A DNA stretch of 64,000 nucleotides from Tragulus kanchil. Its lineage: Eukaryota > Chordata > Mammalia > Artiodactyla > Tragulidae. Location: assembly GCA_022376925.1 (NCBI GenBank), contig JAIOJX010000003.1, forward strand, positions 34,711,874 through 34,775,873, read 5' to 3'. Made by a program: the position numbers and the translations under genes. This document shows positions 22,953 through 35,239 of the stretch, one piece after another; position 1 is the first letter of the stretch, and each line of letters opens with the position of its first letter. The notes below the pieces were generated by a model. It did not search any database, was not told the origin of the DNA, and saw nothing but the letters and a program-made list of their open reading frames with translations.

Positions 22953-23280
22953 GCAGCTCATGGATCAGCCTGCAAACTTTGAAAGAAAACTAGCAATTAT
23001 AGAATTTTTTATATTAAAAAAAAGGAAGATCCCATAAAATGCTCTTTGTTTTCTACTTTGATTTTTTTAAAAAAACACTGTCTAAATTTTTGTTGTATTC
23101 ATTTATTCTACATGCGAGTTGAACAATCGGTCTCATATTCAGTTTCATTTAAATATTTACTGTGTTTATACGGAGTACGTTTCATTGCCCATGAAGAAAT
23201 CCAACCAATATTTGTTGAATTAAATGGTCTTACATTACAACATTTATATTGAGCAATAAATCTGACTTATCTTAGACTAT
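22953..23280. other. Unique A+T-rich DNA
   Basis: A weak L2/MIR-like feel (catttaaatatttactgtg, tatttgttgaattaaatgg) but not enough to assign. Confidence 0.3.
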
Positions 23281-23282
23281 TG

Positions 23283-23405
23283 CAGGAGGAAATGGTAACC
23301 CACTACAGTACTCCTGACTGGGAAATCCCATAGACAGAGGAACTTGACAGGCTGCAGTTCATGGGATCACAGAGTCTAACATGACTGAGCAACTGAGCAT
23401 GTAAG
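23283..23405 (+). mobile_element. BovA SINE tail, headless
   Basis: aggaggaaatggtaacccac, actgggaaatcccatag, ggctgcagttcatgggatca and aacatgactgagcaactgag correspond to the BovA half; the tRNA-like head is missing. Confidence 0.8.
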
Positions 23406-23762
23406 CATCTTAGAATAACTCATCTACATCAAATCTTTTACTGTAAGTAGATATATACTACATATTATTTCAGAGTAAAAATTTTAAAAGTAACAATTAA
23501 TTTTTCTGTTTTTTTGCATTATTTCCTTTTCTATCAAAAAAAAGACTTGAAATAAATGAGGAAATAAATGTGTTAAATAAAAACTGAAAAAGATGAATAT
23601 CTAGGAATCTACATAATCTTCACTATGACCTGTATTTTTCTAATTTAAAAAAGAGTAGTAGGTTTATTCTCTATATTGGTTATCCCCTTCTCTTAAATTG
23701 GCATCTTTCTGAAGATGTACACAGCGTCTATTTTATAATGCTAAAATCTCTTTAAATTCTAG

Positions 23763-23965
23763 TGGCACTGGCAGCCAAAGGCAGCACTCTCCCTCAGTTT
23801 TCCTATGGGCAACAATCTCTCAGCAAACTTAGTGACTATACAATTCTGGATGCTTCCAGAGGCCCCATGGGCAAGCAGCTGCAGAGGGGAAACCAAGCTG
23901 GAAAAGAATCAATCTCTCTGAAACCAGTGGGGAAAAAGAAAATGCTGATAACTCAGTTTGCATTC
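23763..23965 (+). other. Candidate exon-like segment
   Basis: A 203-base, relatively G+C-rich island starts after a pyrimidine-rich tract ending ctag and ends at gtaagaac, a good donor sequence. One frame is open throughout (about 67 codons) and continues past the donor, but it has no ATG at its start and no domain I recognise. It could be a lncRNA exon, an unrecognised exon or chance. Confidence 0.2.
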
Positions 23966-24142
23966 GTAAGAACACATTCCCTGTTCAATTTCTCAGCTTA
24001 CTTTAGTCTCTTGGTATATTCTTTGCAAAATTTATTTCTGTATCAATTGTTGTATTCTAAGAAAAGAGTACCACATATTCAAAACAATCTGGTTGAATTC
24101 TAAGGAGAAGGTACTAATGATCTGGTAAGGAAAAAAAAAAAA

Positions 24143-24350
24143 AAGGAAGCCAATCACTCAGAAACACAACGGTAAAGAATCTGGCTGCAATACATGATAC
24201 GGGGTTTGATCCCTGGGTCAGGAAGATCCCCCGGAGAAGGAAATAGCAACTCACTCCAGTATTCTTGCCTAGAAAATGCCATGGACAGAGGAGCCTGGCA
24301 GGTTATACTCCATGGGGTTGCAAAAGAGTCAGACACAACTGAGCGACGAA
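24143..24350 (+). mobile_element. Bov-tA SINE
   Basis: It has a degraded head, then tttgatccctgggtcagga, agatcccccggagaagg, attcttgcctagaaaatgcc and ggttgcaaaagagtcagaca. Confidence 0.88.
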
Positions 24351-24377
24351 CACTTTCCCTTTCAGCTGATACATATT

Positions 24378-24460
24378 TTTGATGTACAGCAGAAATCAAC
24401 ACAGATGATAAAGCAATTAGTCTCCAATTAAAAATAAATTTAAAAAATAAAATAAATCAA
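24378..24460 (+). mobile_element. L1 3' terminus
   Basis: gatgtacagcagaaatcaac, aaagcaattagtctccaatt and an A-rich aaaaataaattt tail match the end of a ruminant L1 3' UTR. Confidence 0.7.
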
Positions 24461-25262
24461 TAAACACACACTCCACTCTACAAACTGCTCATGAGTGTCA
24501 TGTGCTTGGCTATGTGCTGACTGTCAATTTTTGAACAAGCCAGAGAGAGCTTATGATCATAGGGGTATGGGTGATCAAATAAGCAGCTTAACAATCGAAT
24601 GTGGCAAGATATTACAAACTAAGCTTTAAAAGGTGGAAAGGAAAGAGACAATATTATCATGAAAGATGACACAAAGGAAAGAATGTCTCAATATTTTCAA
24701 AAAATCTGTTGAAGTGAGAGAGGGGACAAGAATTTTAGAAGTAAATCTTCTAACTTCAACCTAGTTTTCTGTGGGTGCTGTTTCTCTGCAATGCTAACAG
24801 GTGATACAGCAACAATATGTAAATTAGCCAAGAGAAATGGAGTACAAAGGCTATATTTGAAATTCTATGTGCAGAGCTAGTCTCCTGGTGACCTTACTGC
24901 AGAAAAGCAAACATTTCTGCCTCAGAGAAGGAGCAATGCACATACCAAAATCATGATGCTACTCCATCTTTTTTTGATCTGAAAGAAAACCCTCAAAGGG
25001 AGACAGACTCTATAGTAAATGTTGCATCAGGAAGTCAAAATGGCACAGTGAATGGGAACATCAAAGGCTGTAATGTTGTGTAAAGATAACCTCCCTCACA
25101 TAATTCAGATTACGCAAAATGATAACTGTGAAATGCATTTATTCTTTAACAAACTCACTTCATGTGCTATTGTATGCAGCAGGCCAATGCTGTCTTTTTT
25201 CATTAATTTGCTTTTCAGGAGGGCCCAAACCTAGATGATTTCTGTGTTTGCGTTTTATAATA
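24461..25262. other. Unique intergenic DNA
   Basis: No gene or recognisable repeat. Confidence 0.45.
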
Positions 25263-25271
25263 CTTTCACAT

Positions 25272-25390
25272 TTTGAAGAACTTCTCTGGTGGTCAGTCCA
25301 GTGGTTCAATATTTTGACCTCAATGCAGGGGATGCAGGTTTGACATGCCCCCGGGTATATTCAAAAAACCAAAAAAAAAAAAAAAAACAG
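25272..25390 (+). mobile_element. CHR-type SINE, short, with poly-A
   Basis: cttctctggtggtcagtcca, cctcaatgcaggggatgca and ggtttgacatgcccccggg give a degenerate tRNA-like head, followed by an 18-base A-run. Confidence 0.75.
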
Positions 25391-25504
25391 ACCAAACTTC
25401 TGCATTTTGAGCCAAGCTTTAAATGAGCTGTATGAGTTGAAGTGAAGAAAATGAGTACCTCCTTTCTTTCCTCTATCATAATGGTCAACTCATCTCTTAT
25501 AGCC

Positions 25505-25722
25505 CTGGTGGTGGTTTAGTTGCTAACGAGTGTTTGACTCTTGTGACCCCTTGGACTGTAGCCAACCAGGCTCCTCTGTCCATGGCATTCTCTAGGCAAG
25601 AATACTGGAGTCGGTTGCCATTTCCTTCTCCAGACGATCTTCCCAACCTAATGATCCAACCTGGCTCTCTTACACTGCAGGCAGATTCTTTACGGACTGA
25701 GCTCCAACAGGGAAGCCCAGCT
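25505..25722 (-). mobile_element. Bov-tA SINE (antisense)
   Basis: In reverse it shows tttgactcttgtgacccc, ccaggctcctctgtccatgg, caagaatactggagtcggtt, ccttctccagacgatcttcc and a terminal caacagggaagccc. Full length. Confidence 0.9.
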
Positions 25723-25759
25723 CTGGCCAGTGTACAAATCAAGTAGGCATAGGAGAATG

Positions 25760-25960
25760 AAATGGGTTTTGTAGTTAGAAAGATATGGTTTGAAAGCCAA
25801 GTTCTACAACTTATAACAATGTGGTCCTGAGCACAAGACTTCAGGTTTCCTAATCCATAAAATGAAGTGGAAAAAGAGGTATCAAAGTCAGTAATTGCAA
25901 TAATTAAATGAGATAATACAAGGAGTATACCAAATGCAGTGTGTGACATGTGGCCCACAT
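25760..25960 (+). mobile_element. MIR SINE
   Basis: aagccaagttctacaactta, caggtttcctaatccataaa, atgaagtgg and aattaaatgagataatacaa follow the MIR core and tail in order. Confidence 0.75.
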
Positions 25961-26499
25961 CTAGTTGATGTATAGTGTCTACCTTTCCCGGTTATTTGGG
26001 CTGGTCTAAAAATTAAATTGACATGACACAAATTAAAAGGGGAAAATCAAACAAAAAGTTTAATAATAGGTAGAGATGCAAAGAAATCCAGGACAACTGA
26101 GCAATTCACAAAAATGCCTGAAGTCCTCAGTTGTTAAATACCATCTTTAGCTAAAGACAAAAAGGGATGTTGGGGATAAGTGTTTGGGACTTCAAAGGGG
26201 AAGAAAACAACTAGCATGGAAATGAAAAAGCAAATGCTAGTTAAACAAATGTTTGTTGGCCTTGCAGAGACAATGGGATGCAAAGTAGACTTGACCCTGG
26301 GCCTTTCCCCCATATTCTTTGCAGGTGTCTTTGGTGATAGGTTTCTTCTGGGAATACACCTTCTACCTAAATTATTTCAGGCAGCTAGCCGGAAGGTCAA
26401 AGTTTCTGCCTAACTCTTTGGGCCTGGGCTGTTTTCAGCTTGAAATAGTCCACATTATAAAGAAACACATGGGGATGGCAAATTTTGCATCCCTACTAT

Positions 26500-27118
26500 A
26501 GCACCATTATTCTGTGGGTGCTTCCAGAATTCTTTTCCTTCATTTCTCTTTTCCTTTATTTCTCTTTGGTCCACCTCTTTTTCCTCTTATTGAGGCTTCC
26601 ACTGCTTGCCCCGTGGTTATGTCAGCTACAAATTGGCACTTGCCAAGAGCAGTGACTGAACAACAACAACAAGGGCACTTGCCATCTGTCTCTGGGGAGA
26701 TGGAAACCTGCGCTGCTGCAGCGGCTGACCTTCAACACCTTTGAGGGGAATTTCAGGTGGAGAGCGAGGCACGCTGTGCTCCAGGGAAATCAGTGGAACA
26801 GGTCTTCAGACAGCTACATATTTTCAGGAGCTGATTTCATGATCCCAATCTTTGTATCTCTTCGTATCTAGAAAAGCACTGCATCCCTCCATGGTGGCAT
26901 CAGCTCTTCATGACTAGCAGAAAACCTTCTGTAAAGTAAGGATTTCAATGCACTGAACTTCTCCTTCACCAAAATGTTAATATACTGACCTTCGCCCACT
27001 GCCTCTTTAGAGCAGTCTCTCAGAGTTATCTAAGATGCTGTCTCCCAGGCTGCAATCCTTATTTTGCCTCAAAAAACTTTACTCAAACCTCTCACATGGT
27101 GCATCTTTTTGGTCGACC
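26500..27118 (+). mobile_element. Probable ancient ERV LTR
   Basis: Blocks such as gggaaatcagtggaacaggt, cttcagacagctacatat, cagtctctcagagttatcta, agatgctgtctcccaggctg and gtgcatctttttggtcgacc resemble a conserved mammalian LTR I recall in that order. A degenerate poly(A)-signal region lies near 27070. Left boundary unclear; no internal viral sequence seen. Confidence 0.5.
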
Positions 27119-27667
27119 ATTATCATTGGATAACTGAATTTCATAATCCAGATTGCTTTTTTATTTCAGTTGAGCTAAGTAAACCCTTTAATACTTTCTC
27201 CAAGTCACTTTAAAAGGTCTTTCCTAGTCCTTTACAAATACAGCTAAGAGAATGTCACCTAAGAGAATAAATGTAAGTTGGGTTTTATCAAATTATGACA
27301 AAGCAAGAAATAAAATGGCCAAAATTTTCCAGAAAGAAGAAAAGAAAACACTAAAATGGCCAAATGGGCCAGCAGTTAATCAATCAATCATTTTAATACA
27401 AATAAATTGTCTTTTTCATCAAGGACCATTTTATGAATGAGATATATCAGGCCCTTGGACGGGAAACAAACTAAATGAGAAGTAATCTGAATTTGGCAGC
27501 AGAGGGAGGCTCTGGTTAATCCCACAATTTTCTGACAAGACATGAAAGAGATACACAGGTAATATGACTGGCATTTAACTAGGCCACCTAGAATGGATTC
27601 AATTTCCTTAAGAAAAAGTGACATCAGAAATTTCATTGCGGGATGGCAAATTTTGCATCCCTACTAT

Positions 27668-28286
27668 AGCACCATTATTCTGTGGGTGCTTCCAGAATTC
27701 TTTTCCTTCATTTCTCTTTTCCTTTATTTCTCTTTGGTCCACCTCTTTTTCCTCTTATTGAGGCTTCCACTGCTTGCCCCGTGGTTATGTCAGCTACAAA
27801 TTGGCACTTGCCAAGAGCAGTGACTGAACAACAACAACAAGGGCACTTGCCATCTGTCTCTGGGGAGATGGAAACCTGCGCTGCTGCAGCGGCTGACCTT
27901 CAACACCTTTGAGGGGAATTTCAGGTGGAGAGCGAGGCACGCTGTGCTCCAGGGAAATCAGTGGAACAGGTCTTCAGACAGCTACATATTTTCAGGAGCT
28001 GATTTCATGATCCCAATCTTTGTATCTCTTCGTATCTAGAAAAGCACTGCATCCCTCCATGGTGGCATCAGCTCTTCATGACTAGCAGAAAACCTTCTGT
28101 AAAGTAAGGATTTCAATGCACTGAACTTCTCCTTCACCAAAATGTTAATATACTGACCTTCGCCCACTGCCTCTTTAGAGCAGTCTCTCAGAGTTATCTA
28201 AGATGCTGTCTCCCAGGCTGCAATCCTTATTTTGCCTCAAAAAACTTTACTCAAACCTCTCACATGGTGCATCTTTTTGGTCGACC
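27668..28286 (+). mobile_element. Probable ancient ERV LTR, duplicate copy
   Basis: Second copy of 26500-27118 at offset 1168. Confidence 0.5.
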
Positions 28287-29014
28287 ATTATCATTGGATA
28301 ACTGAATTTCATAATCCAGATTGCTTTTTTATTTCAGTTGAGCTAAGTAAACCCTTTAATACTTTCTCCAAGTCACTTTAAAAGGTCTTTCCTAGTCCTT
28401 TACAAATACAGCTAAGAGAATGTCACCTAAGAGAATAAATGTAAGTTGGGTTTTATCAAATTATGACAAAGCAAGAAATAAAATGGCCAAAATTTTCCAG
28501 AAAGAAGAAAAGAAAACACTAAAATGGCCAAATGGGCCAGCAGTTAATCAATCAATCATTTTAATACAAATAAATTGTCTTTTTCATCAAGGACCATTTT
28601 ATGAATGAGATATATCAGGCCCTTGGACGGGAAACAAACTAAATGAGAAGTAATCTGAATTTGGCAGCAGAGGGAGGCTCTGGTTAATCCCACAATTTTC
28701 TGACAAGACATGAAAGAGATACACAGGTAATATGACTGGCATTTAACTAGGCCACCTAGAATGGATTCCTACAGATGAGTTTTGACCTTAAGAAAAAGTG
28801 ACATCAGAAATTATAAACCTATAAATCTTTATAAACCAATGAAGCTGCCATTATGGTTAACTCCCTGGTCATTAAAGCAAGTTCAAAATTCAAATAAAAA
28901 GTCATTTTTTTACCTCATCAGGATCACATTTCAGTCATCAAAAATCCAGATGTTTATTCTGTTTACTGATTTTGCCCAATAGCTTTAATTTCCAGTGAAT
29001 TTTTTTTACTAGAA

Positions 29015-29445
29015 ATCAAATGAAAAGTGAAAGTAAAAGTGTCAGTCATTAAGTTGTGTCCAGCTCTTTGTGACTCCATGTACTGTAGCCCACCAGGATC
29101 CTCTGTCCCATTAAATTCTTCAGGCAAGTGAAGAAAATAGCTATAGTCATTGCTCTGTGATAAAAGCAGATCCTTCAGGGGTGCTGTATGATGGTCTGGA
29201 GGGGTGAGATGAGGGGGATATACATATGACTAATCTGAGAACGTACATATCTGTAAACAGCAAAACTCTGTAAAAGTTAAAAGTAAAATAAAAGTGTCTT
29301 TTTTTTTAAGAGTAAGATAAAAGAAAAGAAAAAAAAAAAGAATCCTGGAATGGGTGGCCATTTCCTTCTCCAGAGGATCTTCCCAACCCAGGGATTGAAC
29401 TCGGGTCTCCTGCATTGCAGGCAGAGTCTTTATGACTAGCACCTG
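29015..29445 (-). mobile_element. Bov-tA SINE (antisense) split by an L1 fragment
   Basis: Part one (29015-29128) reads gtcagtcattaagttgtgtc to cttcaggcaag. Part two (29340-29445) resumes aatcctggaatgggtggcca to gcaggcagagtctttat. The SINE consensus is continuous across the gap. Confidence 0.88.
29129..29339 (+). mobile_element. L1 3' end inserted in the SINE
   Basis: gggtgctgtatgatggtctg, gatgagggggatatacatat and acagcaaaactctgtaaaa match an L1 3' UTR, ending in an A-rich tail of about 45 bases next to the SINE. It is 5' truncated, about 210 bases. Confidence 0.7.
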
Positions 29446-29708
29446 TTGAAAAGCAAAATCACTCCAAAAGGAATAAGCAAAATCACTCTAAAAGGACAAT
29501 CCCCTGATAATATGTGAACTATATAATAAATGTATATTCTGAAAGAAATCTCTCAAGAAAAGTTAGAAAGCCATGTAAATTCTGAGAAGATGATTGAATA
29601 TCTTTGAAAGGATGCCTCTTGATTATATAAGCTCTAGGGTATTTGTGTTTTTTCTTTTCAGTTCTACCTCTGCTCATTGCTACCAACCCATCTCCCTCCA
29701 CCCACCTC

Positions 29709-29798
29709 ATGAGTGTGTCAGTCAGTCATGGGACCCCATGGACTGCAGCCTGCCAGGCTCTTCTGTCCATTGACTTTTCCAGTCAAGAATATTGGAGT
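29709..29798 (-). mobile_element. BovA SINE fragment (antisense)
   Basis: gtgtcagtcagtcatgggac, cccatggactgcagcctgcc and ttttccagtcaagaatatt identify a short BovA piece. Confidence 0.8.
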
Positions 29799-29799
29799 G

Positions 29800-30066
29800 T
29801 CGTATTTTTTTAAATAATAAAGTTGTCAGGTGAAGTTTGCGCCTGGTGTTACCTGCACCTCCTTCCTATTCCCGTAGATGGAAAGATGTTTTATCCTCTC
29901 ATAAGTGAGTCCCTCTTTGCTTCGCTCCAAGCTGACTCTTACTCAGCATCCTGGTTATACTGTAGCTTCCATGGCTATGGAGCCAAGGCAGCTTTCTGAG
30001 GGAACAGCAGGCAGCTGAGGAGTAGAGGTAGCCATCTGTGAAAGCTTCTCTGTCTGTGTGAATGGC
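29800..30066. other. Unique intergenic DNA
   Basis: No recognised feature. Confidence 0.4.
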
Positions 30067-32318
30067 TATTTACTGTCAGTCAAGTTGGGAGTGGATCCCA
30101 GCATACATCAGTGGCAATGACAACATTATTCATATAATATTTAATACATTTATGTAATTGGACCAAGTTTTGCTAGAACTTGTTGCAATAAAACCATAGA
30201 CATTTCTCAAAAAAGCAGAGCATCCAGCTGGAGGATACAGACAGTCTATTTAATGTTGGTGAATACACAGCCACAGGCACTCGAAGCCAGAACAAAACTA
30301 AGCGTAAGCAGTAAAAAGTGCAGCAGCCAAAAAAAAGGGGGCTGAGCAGGCAACAACAACAGGAAATCTAGTGAAAGCTCACGGTGCTTTCAGGCATTCT
30401 GTTTACAGAGGTCCACGGAGCAATCCCTATTGCAAAACAAGTATGTTGCTCTTTCATTGCTTTTCAATTAATGGCATGTATCGTCCAGTTGGTTTTTGTT
30501 TTTCAAAAAATGTGTCTTGAATGAAAAGGCTGGTTCTGGCAATATTGCTTCTTCATTACAGTACTGAAGACAGTGTTTTTGCATTCTAGTACTTATCAGT
30601 ATTTTTTAGGTCTTTGCCAAATGTCAGAATATGATAGAATGGAAAGAGAACAGTAACTTAAGAAGAAAGACATGGGATAAATCTTGTTCTCCCACTCCAC
30701 TGTATAATTTGGGTATAACCATTCCAAACTATGTTCCTCAGATCCAATGAAAAGTATACCAGCGATAACCTGAAGATATATGATTATTCAAAACTTTAAA
30801 TAATCATGAATTACAAGAAGTAATCCAGTTCAAAATGTGTGAGATTTATGCAAATAAAGCTAGAAGAATCTATTGAGAAATATAAAGATGATGTAAAAAA
30901 TAAAAGAATGTGTCAGAGAATCAGTCAGAGCTGATACCTGCAAATGCCTCAAGGTTAAGAAACGGAAAATCAAGCACAACTGAATCACAACCAACCAAGT
31001 AAATTTTCTGAATAGAGTAACTACTTAAGCTATGGCCAAACAATTCCTTTGCTTGTCTGCACATTCTTAGCTCCTGCTGGTGAAGCACTTCAAACCACAT
31101 CCAGTTTGGGACTGTTCTATTCAAACTGATGTTTCTGCAAATAAACTCTTCAAAGTATTATGTGCCTCAGTTTCTCTTTTAATAATACAAATATTTACTG
31201 TCAGTCAAGTTGGGAGTGGATCCCAGCATACATCAGTGGCAATGACAACATTATTCATATAATATTTAATACATTTATGTAATTGGACCAAGTTTTGCTA
31301 GAACTTGTTGCAATAAAACCATAGACATTTCTCAAAAAAGCAGAGCATCCAGCTGGAGGATACAGACAGTCTATTTAATGTTGGTGAATACACAGCCACA
31401 GGCACTCGAAGCCAGAACAAAACTAAGCGTAAGCAGTAAAAAGTGCAGCAGCCAAAAAAAAGGGGGCTGAGCAGGCAACAACAACAGGAAATCTAGTGAA
31501 AGCTCACGGTGCTTTCAGGCATTCTGTTTACAGAGGTCCACGGAGCAATCCCTATTGCAAAACAAGTATGTTGCTCTTTCATTGCTTTTCAATTAATGGC
31601 ATGTATCGTCCAGTTGGTTTTTGTTTTTCAAAAAATGTGTCTTGAATGAAAAGGCTGGTTCTGGCAATATTGCTTCTTCATTACAGTACTGAAGACAGTG
31701 TTTTTGCATTCTAGTACTTATCAGTATTTTTTAGGTCTTTGCCAAATGTCAGAATATGATAGAATGGAAAGAGAACAGTAACTTAAGAAGAAAGACATGG
31801 GATAAATCTTGTTCTCCCACTCCACTGTATAATTTGGGTATAACCATTCCAAACTATGTTCCTCAGATCCAATGAAAAGTATACCAGCGATAACCTGAAG
31901 ATATATGATTATTCAAAACTTTAAATAATCATGAATTACAAGAAGTAATCCAGTTCAAAATGTGTGAGATTTATGCAAATAAAGCTAGAAGAATCTATTG
32001 AGAAATATAAAGATGATGTAAAAAATAAAAGAATGTGTCAGAGAATCAGTCAGAGCTGATACCTGCAAATGCCTCAAGGTTAAGAAACGGAAAATCAAGC
32101 ACAACTGAATCACAACCAACCAAGTAAATTTTCTGAATAGAGTAACTACTTAAGCTATGGCCAAACAATTCCTTTGCTTGTCTGCACATTCTTAGCTCCT
32201 GCTGGTGAAGCACTTCAAACCACATCCAGTTTGGGACTGTTCTATTCAAACTGATGTTTCTGCAAATAAACTCTTCAAAGTATTATGTGCCTCAGTTTCT
32301 CTTTTAATAATACAAATA
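30067..32318. repeat. Direct duplication 9 (30067-31191 / 31192-32318)
   Basis: The offset is 1125. Copy 2 begins tatttactgtcagtcaag right after aataatacaaa. Content is unique A+T-rich DNA, with a faint MIR-like stretch around 30640-30740. Confidence 0.95.
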
Positions 32319-32342
32319 GCCTATTTATAAAAAAGAAATGAG

Positions 32343-32635
32343 AAAAATGATTCCACATCATTAGTGATTTTAAAAGTATAAATTGAAATAACAATAAGAT
32401 TTATTTTCACATATCTGAATAGTAAAAGCATTCTTTAATGTTAATTATCTTGGTAAGGTGACAGGAAAACATACATTCTCCTACAAGTCTGTGGGCATAT
32501 AAATTAGCACAACTTTCTGGAAACTATTAATTTTAAGAGGCTTATTCTCTTGCTCAAAGAATAGCTAATTCTAGTGATCCATCCTAGGAAAATGAGCAGA
32601 AATGTGGTCAAAGACGTAACATAAAAATTGGTTCA
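32343..32635 (+). mobile_element. Old L1 ORF2-3' region fragment, part 1
   Basis: cacatcattagtgattttaa, attagcacaactttctgga, aactattaatttt and tgatccatcctaggaaaa follow the far end of old L1 ORF2, heavily mutated. It resumes after the SINE. Confidence 0.55.
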
Positions 32636-32977
32636 GAGCTTCCCTGGTAGCTCAGTGGTAAAGAGTTCACCTGCCAGTGCAGGAGACACTAGTTCGATTC
32701 CTGATCCGGGAAGATCCCACATGCTGCGGAGCAACTAAGCCCTTGAGCCACAACTATTGAGCCTGTGCTCTAGAGCCTCGGAGTCGCAACTATGGAGCCT
32801 ATGTGCCGCAACTATTGAAGCCCGTGTGCCCTAGAGCCCGAGTTCCACAACAAGAAAAGTCACCACAACAAGAAGCCTGCTCACCTCAACTAGAGAGTGG
32901 CCCCCACTCCCTGCAGCTAGAGAGGAGCCTGAAGCAGCAGTGAAAACCTAGAATAGCCAAAAATAAATAATAATAAA
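32636..32977 (+). mobile_element. CHR-type SINE with target site duplication
   Basis: A full-length element of about 340 bases: gcttccctggtagctcagtg, agttcgattcctgatccgg, gagcaactaagcccttgag and a caagaaaagtcaccacaac 3' body. Flanks aaaaattggttca at 32623-32635 and 32978-32990 are a perfect target-site duplication. Confidence 0.93.
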
Positions 32978-33330
32978 AAAAATTGGTTCATTGTAGTACT
33001 ATTGTAGCAAAAGTTGTCCAAAATAAAGACAATGTCTAATTAAATTATAGTAGATGCATATCGGAATACTAGTCATTATTTAAAGGTACAGTCATAGATG
33101 TAAAACTTTTACTGAAGAATGACTGTCACAACATACTATTTACCAAAAGTAAGTAAAGACAAATAACAATAGAGTATATAATCTCAACCGTCTAATGATA
33201 TTGACATGGAGAAATGACTGCTCAGTGCTATTCTAAAATACTAACAGCGCTTATCTCTTGGTTGACAAGAGTTTAGGTTAGAATGCAAATTTAACCCCTG
33301 TATAAAGGCCCCAAAGTGAGGATAAACAAT
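32978..33330 (+). mobile_element. Old L1 3' region fragment, part 2
   Basis: attgtagtactattgtagca, cggaatactagtcattattt and accttttactgaag-like blocks continue the old L1 into its 3' UTR. Confidence 0.5.
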
Positions 33331-33466
33331 TTTTGTCTGACACAGTAGCTTCACGGTTCAGGGACACAAGTTCATTCTATTTTGTTTGTTTAATATCCCT
33401 ATAATGGTACACATCTTCTTAATGTGAATGAAGAGTGTTGCCCCTTCATTCCAAAAAAAAATGATT

Positions 33467-33759
33467 CCACATCATTAGTGATTTTAAAAGTATAAATTGA
33501 AATAACAATAAGATTTATTTTCACATATCTGAATAGTAAAAGCATTCTTTAATGTTAATTATCTTGGTAAGGTGACAGGAAAACATACATTCTCCTACAA
33601 GTCTGTGGGCATATAAATTAGCACAACTTTCTGGAAACTATTAATTTTAAGAGGCTTATTCTCTTGCTCAAAGAATAGCTAATTCTAGTGATCCATCCTA
33701 GGAAAATGAGCAGAAATGTGGTCAAAGACGTAACATAAAAATTGGTTCAGAGCTTCCCT
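33467..33759 (+). mobile_element. Old L1 fragment part 1, duplicate copy
   Basis: Second copy of 32343-32635. Confidence 0.55.
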
Positions 33760-34101
33760 GGTAGCTCAGTGGTAAAGAGTTCACCTGCCAGTGCAGGAGA
33801 CACTAGTTCGATTCCTGATCCGGGAAGATCCCACATGCTGCGGAGCAACTAAGCCCTTGAGCCACAACTATTGAGCCTGTGCTCTAGAGCCTCGGAGTCG
33901 CAACTATGGAGCCTATGTGCCGCAACTATTGAAGCCCGTGTGCCCTAGAGCCCGAGTTCCACAACAAGAAAAGTCACCACAACAAGAAGCCTGCTCACCT
34001 CAACTAGAGAGTGGCCCCCACTCCCTGCAGCTAGAGAGGAGCCTGAAGCAGCAGTGAAAACCTAGAATAGCCAAAAATAAATAATAATAAAAAAAATTGG
34101 T
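33760..34101 (+). mobile_element. CHR-type SINE, duplicate copy
   Basis: Second copy of 32636-32977, again flanked by aaaaattggttca. Confidence 0.93.
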
Positions 34102-34636
34102 TCATTGTAGTACTATTGTAGCAAAAGTTGTCCAAAATAAAGACAATGTCTAATTAAATTATAGTAGATGCATATCGGAATACTAGTCATTATTTAAAGG
34201 TACAGTCATAGATGTAAAACTTTTACTGAAGAATGACTGTCACAACATACTATTTACCAAAAGTAAGTAAAGACAAATAACAATAGAGTATATAATCTCA
34301 ACCGTCTAATGATATTGACATGGAGAAATGACTGCTCAGTGCTATTCTAAAATACTAACAGCGCTTATCTCTTGGTTGACAAGAGTTTAGGTTAGAATGC
34401 AAATTTAACCCCTGTATAAAGGCCCCAAAGTGAGGATAAACAATTTTTGTCTGACACAGTAGCTTCACGGTTCAGGGACACAAGTTCATTCTATTTTGTT
34501 TGTTTAATATCCCTATAATGGTACACATCTTCTTAATGTGAATGAAGAGTGTTGCCTTCATTCACATCAAGAAAAGCTTGGACCTGCATTCACAATCCAG
34601 AAAGCAGGACGAAAGGAAGACAAATCATAATGGCTA

Positions 34637-34773
34637 CGCTGCTGCTGTTGTTTAGTTGCTTCAGTCCTGTTTGACTCCTAGTGACCCCATGACTGTAGTC
34701 CATAAGGTTCCTCTATCCATGGGATCCTCCAGGCAGGAATACTGGAGTGGGTTGCCATTTCCTTCTCCAGGGT
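34637..34773 (-). mobile_element. BovA SINE (antisense)
   Basis: gctgctgctgttgtttagtt, gtttgactcctagtgacccc, ttcctctatccatgggatcc and gtgggttgccatttccttc in reverse orientation. The tRNA-like head is absent. Confidence 0.88.
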
Positions 34774-35239
34774 ATAATGGTCATACTTATCTCTAAGAGT
34801 ACAACTCAAAAACTCCATAATAGCATCCACTCATTTCCCATTCTCCAGAGCTTAAACAAAAGTCACATACAGGTATAAGTGAGGCTGAAAAATGAAGTCA
34901 TAAGCTGGATGATTTTGTGATTAACCAAAAAGTCTATTCCTTGTGAAAAGGAATTACAGAATATTAGGAGATAATTTCTGCCACAGTCCACCTCTTGGCC
35001 ACCTCAAGACCATGTGTTCGTTTTTCACACACATAGAACACATTCACCCACTTCTCAAAAACTAGACCCCAAATTTGGTCTAGTTGTTAAAGATGACATA
35101 AAGTCTAGGAATTCCGGGAGAGCTCAGTCCTCTCCATCAGACTGGGAGTCTACTAAATAAAAGAAACTATCTGCTTCCTCCACTTAAGATGTCTTTATAT
35201 ATAGTAGTTGGATAGAAATAAGACAACTGCACTAAAAAA

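Larger units (their letters stand above)
26472..28811. repeat. Direct duplication 8 (26472-27639 / 27640-28811)
   Basis: The offset is 1168. Near the junction copy 1 has lost about 12 bases: ggattcaatttccttaag against ggattcctacagatgagttttgaccttaag in copy 2. Otherwise copies match. Confidence 0.95.
32343..34556. repeat. Direct duplication 10 (32343-33466 / 33467-34556)
   Basis: The offset is 1124. At the end of copy 1 ttgccttcattcac has become ttgccccttcattcc before a longer A-run, a noisy junction. Confidence 0.95.
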
